Below are positions 57,001 through 64,000 of a DNA stretch of 64,000 bases, piece by piece; position 1 is the first letter of the stretch; each line of letters opens with the position of its first letter. The stretch is from Isoetes taiwanensis. Its lineage: Eukaryota > Streptophyta > Lycopodiopsida > Isoetales > Isoetaceae. The stretch lies in NCBI GenBank assembly GCA_021234155.1, contig JAJEKV010000028.1:3184567-3248566 (forward strand). The letters are read 5' to 3'. A program made the translations under genes and the position numbers. The notes beneath the pieces were generated by a model. The model saw only the letters and a list, made by a program, of their open reading frames with translations. It had not been told where the DNA came from and did not search any database.

Positions 57001-60000
57001 TATTGTCCATGGGAACAATTCTGGAGAAACGCCATGACCTGTTAACTATAAAAATAACCAGCAACATGGCATTGTATTTTGCACATGCCACAGGTTGCTT
57101 TCTCAAATCTTTCATACTGGAAACTCTTTTTCCATTTTTGGACAAATAGATGCAGAGATGCAGGAGGAGGATGCCAAACTCAAAAACCTTTTGGCATTTT
57201 TATTGATGACTTGAAATCATGTGCAATTCGCTGGAAATTACATGGCTTGCCTTGAATCATCATGCTTACTTCCATGACATGTCGGTTACAGTTTATATCT
57301 CCGACAGTCTCTTTTACGGTAGTCATGAACTCCCATGGAAAATACAGATATATTTTTTAAAAGAGCTTGGGTGGATGACCATTTTATACAGTTGACATTT
57401 ATTTTGAAAAGCATAAAAGTAACATGCCCTGGCTGATACAGACTGGCATTCCATTTGGGGATCTGGATTCATGTCTTGATGATTTCTTGAAGATAAGTGG
57501 GATGAGTAATGCTTTGGCTACCATGAAGACTCATTCTTATGGTTTTTTATGTAAGGAATTTATTGGATCTAAAGCCCCTTAGTAATTTTGGCAAATAAAT
57601 TCTTTTAGTATGCTTAGAATATCTCTTATTGTGTCTACTATCAATTTGGACTTGTATTGCATTGGCAATGTATCCTGCATTCGCTACCATCACCAGCTTG
57701 CTTTTGGCTTTTCCAGCCAGTGTTGGTGATGCAGCTGATAGATGTTGATGTTGGGAGGGCATAAAATGCATGTCAGTACGTTATGGTACATTTTTGCGAG
57801 CCTGTGCGTGACATTAATATGGCCAGATCTTAAAGTCTGCACATTTCTTATGTCCTTCAGCATTTTTGTAAATGTCTCTTGTAGTGCGCCCTACTCTTAC
57901 ATGTTTTCTTTGAGTAAAGGAAACATCTCAATAACATCCACAGAGATGCTAAAAGCATGACTAGGCTTGGTCTGTTTCTGCTGGGTTAACACATGTTCCT
58001 CAAATTTCAAGAAAAGTTCTATTAGTCTGTAGATCAAAATATTTATACTAGACTCGTTTGTCATGAACCACATAAGTGGACATATTATCCTGGTTTCGGT
58101 TGACCATGTAGTATTACTGTGTTTCGTAACTGTACTATACTGCTTGGGTTGGCAGCCCAAAACTACTTCATCGAAGCGGCCTATTCATGGTTTCAATTAT
58201 CCAAAGAGAGGTTAACATTTTACATTTTTTGGCATTAATTTCTTGTTTGAGCGAGTAAAAGCAGCACTACAACAACCAATAGCTGGTGTTAGGGTATTTC
58301 TGGATCCTTTTTACCTTACTTTGCCTCTTCAAAGTAATGAATGCTGAGTGCCCTGTCACTTGGGATTTAAAATTAGTCATGGATGTTTATACTCATAGAA
58401 TGATTCAAGATTAATCATACATCTACTATGTTCTTCTGGATCTCTGGTCAATTATGCCATTAAAATTCTGAGGTTAATGGGACCTAAAAGCTCATGGTCG
58501 AAGAGTTAACTATCCAGCACACATTTCTGGTGCCCTTCTTATCTCCAGAAGATTTTTTATTTCTAAGTAGTGGACAAGCCTCTGGGGATGGAGTAAAGGA
58601 GAAGTTCCGCTCCTGGGAACTTTTTTCAGCTTCTGGGTATACAACTTCGTATTACTCCTCTCATGTTTTATGGGGCTTCAGGCAAATAAAGTTACTGAAC
58701 TGAATAAAAAAATTGCATATTTTCTTCCTCTTATTAAGTTACTAAAAGCAATCTCGGTCTATGCAAGTCATTCTTGTTTTAATTGGCCTTTGCTAATCCC
58801 GTCTATGTATCAAAAGCCTCGAAGTCTTCCCCATTAAGACATGATGTTCTTGAATATGTCACTCACCTTTTTCTATTAATATTTGTTGCAGGGAATTTTG
58901 TATGGAATATCTGTTTGCCAGAGTATAATCTAGGTATTCTTTTTGGGAATGTGCCCCAATCAACTGAAGCCTGCAGAGCTGAAAAGTGATAAATAGCATT
59001 TGCAACCATGCACTTTCTAAAACCATCGAACTTCTACAACCTATTTTGGTGATTTGGGATTTAGTATGTAGCATCCAGTAACACTTGTTGAGAATAACCT
59101 GCATTTATTTTGGAAAAGCATCCAATTGCATCTTTGGACTTGTTTGGCAGGTAGTAGACATCATTTGGATTGGTATGGTTGGGCATGTTTCTGTAATTAT
59201 TAATTTGTTGATAAAACTGGGCATGCATCAGAATGATGTTGCAATAGTATCTAAATTATGCACAAACCATTTGACCATATGGTTTCTCATATTGGGAGAA
59301 GGAACTCTTTGTCTCTCCTTCCTTAGTTGCTTATTAGTAAAGTAGTTAATTGGTATAGCAGGGCAGTATGCAGCGAAGGAAATTCGTAAATAATGTTTCA
59401 ACTAATGTCAGAGTCAATTGAAATCATGCATCCAAGTCCTGCAAATCAAAAGCCAACGGAATGGGCCAGTACAATTGAGATGCAGTTACAAAGTCTTGGA
59501 ATTGATTTGACAGTTAGGTTGGTAATCTCTGCCCAGAAAAACTTCAATTCGCATTATAATACTTTTAGTAGATATGTCGTTGCTTCTGCAGAATTTAGAG
59601 TTGACCACTCTTTTGTTACAGTAACCAAATTGTCCAAGCCATCAAATATCAAGCTTGCATATTGTAAGCCAACTTAAGCCGACTAACCTTAGATCTTGGT
59701 GTGCATTACAATTTCTGTAGAATACATATATCCTAAAGATTTCTTTGTTGATTGATAAGATTCGCAATAAGATGGTGATCATGATGTCCCTCAAAACACA
59801 GACATCACAAGCTCATGGTTTGCCACTCTTCTATCAACGAAGACAAACAAGATGAAAAATATGCTTCTGATGGCTTGAGACCAAATATGCTTCTCATGGC
59901 CGATTCAGAAATGAAAATACGATACACAAAGTCACATTTTGCAATCAAATAGTTGTAAACTGGTAGGGAAAAGAAGCATTTCAAGCGATTTCAGACCTAG

Positions 60001-60780
60001 AAATGTGTGCTGGGTCATTGAAATGCTCTCCTCTCTACTTTTACGTAGTAAAATGTTCTGCCATAGGGACATGTGGTGGGTTGTCCTCACGTCTCACCAT
60101 CCCTTGCCCTACAGAAATGTCTTGTGATCCTTATTCCTATCGTTGAGATGCACTTCATCATATTCCAAATCCTTTTAGCCTTGGGAGGGTAATGGCCTGT
60201 ATTTTCTTATTCCATAAATATTTGACACCCCTACAACTTCTAAATTACTAAAATGCTCTTGCATCAAATACAAAAACCATGTGCATGGATATGTGTCTTC
60301 CCATTTTCCTATGGCTATCTTCGGCAATGAAAAAATGCCGGACTTGATAATTCGTGGTGTTCAGAAATTTTTGTCGACTGCTTGTTGATCTTATTTTTTG
60401 AGGCGAGAATTTTGCTGGGAAATGTTTTTGACAGACCTAAAATAGCACGCTTGCATTTTCTTCATCAAAAAAGCTTTGCAGATATAAAGTTTTGCGATTG
60501 CGGGCTTAGGTGTGTGTCCGCGAAAGTTTATGTATACAAAATTTCATCTTACTTGTAATTTCGACATGGAATTGGGTGATCTCATTTACTCAATTCTCTA
60601 ATCAATTCATGTTTCTTAATCAATTCATGTTTCTTAGCAGTTCTTCTTCATGAAATCAAGCTTTTTTTTTCGTTCTCTCCAAAAGCTGTTAGCCATGTTT
60701 GAAATCCTAGCTGCTTTGTCTTCATCTATTGGTGTTGGCTTACCACTAACCCCAGACTTGACTACATGTAGCGGACCTAA
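57000..60780. other. Non-coding or decayed gene-like DNA
   Basis: About 3.8 kb with normal AT-rich plant composition and scattered short frames, for example 58494-58703 and 59393-59677 (MSESIEIMHPSPANQKPTEW, then MQLQSLGIDLTV), which look exon-like but match nothing I recognise. Intron-like pyrimidine tracts with tgcag occur before some of them (for example 58888). Possibly a decayed multi-exon gene on the plus strand. Confidence 0.3.
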
Positions 60781-60786
60781 AAGCTA

Positions 60787-61620
60787 TTATCGAAGGTTGC
60801 ATCTTGGCAGAAGTGTCTTTGCTTGAATTTTTTCTAGACCAATTGTGTTATCTTTTCTGCTTTGTTTCTTTTTATTAGGAGCGGGGCTAATAGGATGTCC
60901 TCTACAAGGTTTATAAACTCTTCTTCCACAAAAGATGCATTTGTTCCAATCAATTGTCTCATAGAAAGCATCAAACATAAATGTGTTAAAGGTACATTCG
61001 GCATCCTCAAATGTCTGCTCCAAATTCCCCATCATCTCATGCACCACCGGGAATGTCCCTCTCATTAGTTTACTCCATGTTTAAAGCTCTTCCATCACAT
61101 CAAATTGTGGCCAGCTAGATGGCTCGGAACACATTCTCTTGGATGCTTCTTTCTCATCCACAATTTTATTTGCAGTTTATCCCATTCATTTCATTTTCAA
61201 AGCTGCCTCAATTCTTCTAGATCATGATGGCTTACAATTTTGATCATAATATTTCTCCATTTGCTTCGAAGAAATATTAATACTTCCATTATTATGCACC
61301 TTGTACTCCTTCATCGGTGCAAACATTGTAGAAATTGCATTGTTTGACCAATCTGTTTTCTCTTTTGGCCGTGTTTTCCTCTTTTGGCCGTTAAAAGTAA
61401 TAGAGCTGCTTTTGTGCATAACCATGGCCAAATCATTTGGAAGGGGGCTCGAATTGTACCTCGGTAATTTATCTTACGGTGATCCTTCTTCCCTCCCGCT
61501 TCATCTTCAAATTCTACTAGCAAACATATGCATAGGCCGGTGCATATGTGTGTGTTCATCACGGAATCTTGATATAAAGGCCAAGCATTCAAATATGCTA
61601 TCCTTTATGAGGTTATGCGG
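60787..61620 (-). pseudogene. Possible gene relic, function unknown
   Basis: Minus-strand frames 61222-61431 (SNNAISTMFAPMKEYKVHNN, then SSKQMEKYYDQNCKPS) and 60787-61065 (FPVVHEMMGNLEQTFEDAEC, then CIFCGRRVY) have natural, hydrophilic composition and lie in order on one strand, with a KLWMRKKHPRECVPSHLAG-type stretch between them. The K-E-Y...N-G-S pattern loosely recalls Myb/SANT-like proteins linked to DNA transposons. This is a weak resemblance only. Confidence 0.25.
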
Positions 61621-61721
61621 GATCTATGCAATCTGATGGGATTGTCTTATCGTGTACCGCAATCAACCGACATTGTTGGGCTACAAAGTTATCTGTTTAA
61701 TGTTTAACCGTTTTCCTTTGC

Positions 61722-62187
61722 TCTACAGTTTTTCCCTTTTTGTTTCTCTTTTCCTTGTTTTTTCATTGCACTTCCTTTTTCTTCTTTTTTCTTTTTTTCT
61801 TTTTCCTACCTGTGTCTTTTTACCTTTTGTCCTTTTTACCCTTTTTACCCCTTCTTTCCTTCCCTTTCCCTCTTTTTTCTTTTTTTTTCCTTTTTCTTTT
61901 TTTTCCCCACTTTTTTCTTTTTTCCTTTCCATTTCCTTTCCCTCTTCCACTTTTTTCCTTTCCTTTTTTTTCCATTCCTTTCCTTTTCCATTTCTTTCCC
62001 TTTCCTTTTCCTTTCCCATACCTTTTCCATTTTCCACTTTTTTCCTTCCTTTTTCCTTTTTTCTTCCTTTTCCCCACCTTTCCATTTCCATTTTCTTTCA
62101 TTTCGTTTCATATTCCTTTTCCTTTTTCCCATTTTCCATTTCCTTTTTTTCCATACTTTTTCCCTTCCCTTCTCCCATCATTTATCT
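61722..62187. repeat. ~460-bp polypyrimidine tract
   Basis: Plus strand almost entirely C and T, in blocks such as ttttttcctttcc and ttccatttcc. Frames are open on both strands only because few stop codons can be spelled. Purine-pyrimidine asymmetry of this length may form triplex DNA. Confidence 0.85.
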
Positions 62188-62189
62188 CT

Positions 62190-63056
62190 TCCTTTCTTCA
62201 TCAATCTACTATAAAAGAGGCAAACCACGCGATTTTGTGCGGAAAAACTACTTCGGGATGCTATATCACGGTTCATCTTCCACAAGATTGGCTTAAGCTA
62301 AGGATTCTTCATTCAATTTTGGGCGGGAACTAGTGCTGTTGCATGACATTCTTTTGCTAAATGATGTGGCTTATGACATTTTTGTAACAAGTAAGCTTGC
62401 TTTGATCAAACGACCTCGCCTTGCTAATGTTTTCTCATATTTGTGGTGGACTATTGGAAACTGGTCCATAAACATCGGAGCACCAACAAAGTTTTACCCC
62501 TTTCCTTGTTCTGGAATCACTTAAGCTTTGAGGACGATCAAAAGCAATGTCAAAATATAATCATGATATTGACAATGATGCCCTCGAAAGATTGTAGCAA
62601 ACTATTGAGAAGCATTGACACATTCTCATTTTAGAGATATCAATCCCAATGGCATAAAACTCAGCCATTAAGTCTTTTATCGACATCGTGTTCCATGAAA
62701 TGGTTTCCTTTAATGAGCGTAAACCATACGGTTTGTTTGCACAAATAATCTTTGATGCTGACTAAATTGGAAGAATAATTATTGACAAGTATCTTCTATA
62801 TTGTTTGTGTAGAAGATGCACCTTTTCAAGTTGCGATGGGGTATCTTCAAGGCTAAAATAGATTAAAAAGCAACCTTCGAACCCTTTTCAAAGAAAAAAT
62901 CGGCCGGATGGGGCATCAAAACTACCTCAATGGTAGATTCTCCGGGAACATTTAGAAATAAAAATTTGTAGAGCTTAATGCGAGTTTGGGGTTGTTGAAT
63001 CGGTAACCCCCACGGCTTTTTATCTTGAAGAGTTGGAAGTTCTTGGTTATAAAATC
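62190..63056. other. AT-rich non-coding DNA
   Basis: No recognisable gene. The short frames at 62333-62634 are unremarkable. Confidence 0.35.
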
Positions 63057-63199
63057 AACAAACCCCAAAACTTTTGTCTTGAGCATCATCACGAATGCTG
63101 CCACCGCCACATCGAACAAAGTAAAAACCGACCCCCAAAACTTTTGTCTTGAGCATCATCAGAATACCACCGCATACATCGAGACAAAGTAAAACCCAC
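63057..63199. repeat. ~70-bp tandem duplication
   Basis: ccccaaaacttttgtcttga followed by gcatcatca occurs at about 63062 and again at about 63133, each followed by a ccaccgc..acatcgaaca-like tail and aaagtaaaa. Two copies, with small indels in the GC-rich half. Confidence 0.7.
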
Positions 63200-63975
63200 G
63201 GCGAGACAAAACATTGCGGACATTACCAAATCTTTTGTAAAAAAAATTCAATTTTTTGCGGATCTTTCTCAAAGATATGCATTTTGGCAAAATTACTCAA
63301 AATAGGGAAGAGCGTTATCTTTCAAATGAAAAATCCAAGAGAACCTCTCAATGGTGTATCGAGGGATAAACAATAATTCTTTCGCCACTAATCAGTAAAA
63401 GTGGTTTATAACTTTTGTAAAATAATAATTTGGAATTTAAATTTAAAACTCCTATTCGGAGTGCACTGCTAATTAGTAGTTTTTGGCATATCTTCGAGAA
63501 AGGCTTGAAAGTTAAATTAAGTTACATCGTTGGAAACCTTTGACCAAAGGGCTTTTCATTCATATCATTTTCATCTAGTCTGGAGCTAGCCAACATATTT
63601 TTTAGAAGTGATCTTCTTAGCGGAGAACTCGGTAAAATGACTAAGTTTCAAAATTGGACATTGAACTTTGCGTTGCAACACCAATAGCTATTTAAGTGGA
63701 ATATTCTCCTTTGACGACTCCGTCAATGAAAGCACTCCAGTTTTCTCACAGGTGACCTCCCATATCTTATCCATGCAGTAAAAAAATGGCAAAGAAAAAA
63801 GAGACAGTGACACATATACAAGAAGTTGGCAACGACAATGAGATGTAGAACAAAATTGGAAGTCGTCAAACACTTTTGCCCGGTGACCAAGGAACCAAGG
63901 AAAGACCCCATGGGAGGACACGAAAGAGAAACGAGGAAGAAAGGCAGTCACTACCAATACAAAGTATACGACCAT
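63200..63975. other. Non-coding right edge
   Basis: AT-rich. The minus frame 63688-63975 is hydrophobic with FLPRFSFVSSHGVFPWFLG and no known domain; it runs off the window. 63415-63670 resembles the end of an AT-rich repeat. Nothing is supported. Confidence 0.3.
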
Positions 63976-64000
63976 ACAAATTCAAGCCAGACATAGTAGC

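Noticed and set aside
61652-62333. Long frames on both strands (up to 214 codons)
   Set aside because: They lie in the polypyrimidine tract and encode only Phe/Ser/Pro/Leu or Lys/Glu/Arg/Gly. Composition artefact.

Overview
The window looks like nuclear DNA of a vascular plant. It has spliced protein genes with GT/AG introns, a P-L-S type pentatricopeptide repeat (PPR) gene, a renalase-like FAD oxidoreductase with a plastid-type N-terminus, a plant U-box fragment, a chromodomain-bearing Ty3/gypsy retrotransposon and several plant L1-type LINEs. The wording of the PPR repeats resembles fern PPR proteins as I remember them, so a fern or other non-flowering lineage is my guess. That guess was not tested. 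No rRNA, tRNA, CRISPR array or prokaryotic operon is visible.

Layout: 1-6933 is A-rich degenerate repeat DNA with a 3' LINE fragment (about 2885-3802) and short dispersed repeats. 6934-20027 is one complete chromovirus on the minus strand. Its LTRs are about 1.56 kb, its PBS is of the initiator-Met type, it has a PPT, and the order is gag, protease, RT, RNase H, integrase, chromodomain. Between PBS and gag lie two extra ORF units, each with its own TATA-like leader and a pair of GTCTCAC/GTGAGAC-ended repeats. 20028-21957 is flank. 21958-27618 is a full-length L1-like LINE on the plus strand with a poly-A tail and a 13-bp target-site duplication. 27634-31200 is degenerate and holds a U-box pseudogene. 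31337-34669 is an eight-exon renalase-like gene. 36050-38414 (minus) is a frameshifted PPR gene. 38420-45700 is intergenic and repeat-derived. 45700-55400 holds a third LINE, split by about 3.1 kb of foreign DNA that includes an 820-bp fold-back element. 55400-63975 is mostly non-coding, with a possible solo LTR, a 460-bp polypyrimidine tract and short tandem repeats.

Almost every recognisable coding region carries small indels. Two observations suggest that some of these are consensus errors rather than decay. The renalase-like gene keeps conserved protein and all splice sites, with only 1-nt indels. The two chromovirus LTRs alternate between identical AT-rich blocks and heavily scrambled GC-rich patches.

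The most unusual structure is the duplicated module inside the chromovirus at 14550-18260 (repeat, repeat, TATA, ORF; twice). It is the best candidate here for something undescribed. One of its two ORFs begins MARTK, like the histone H3 tail, in an element that also encodes a chromodomain.
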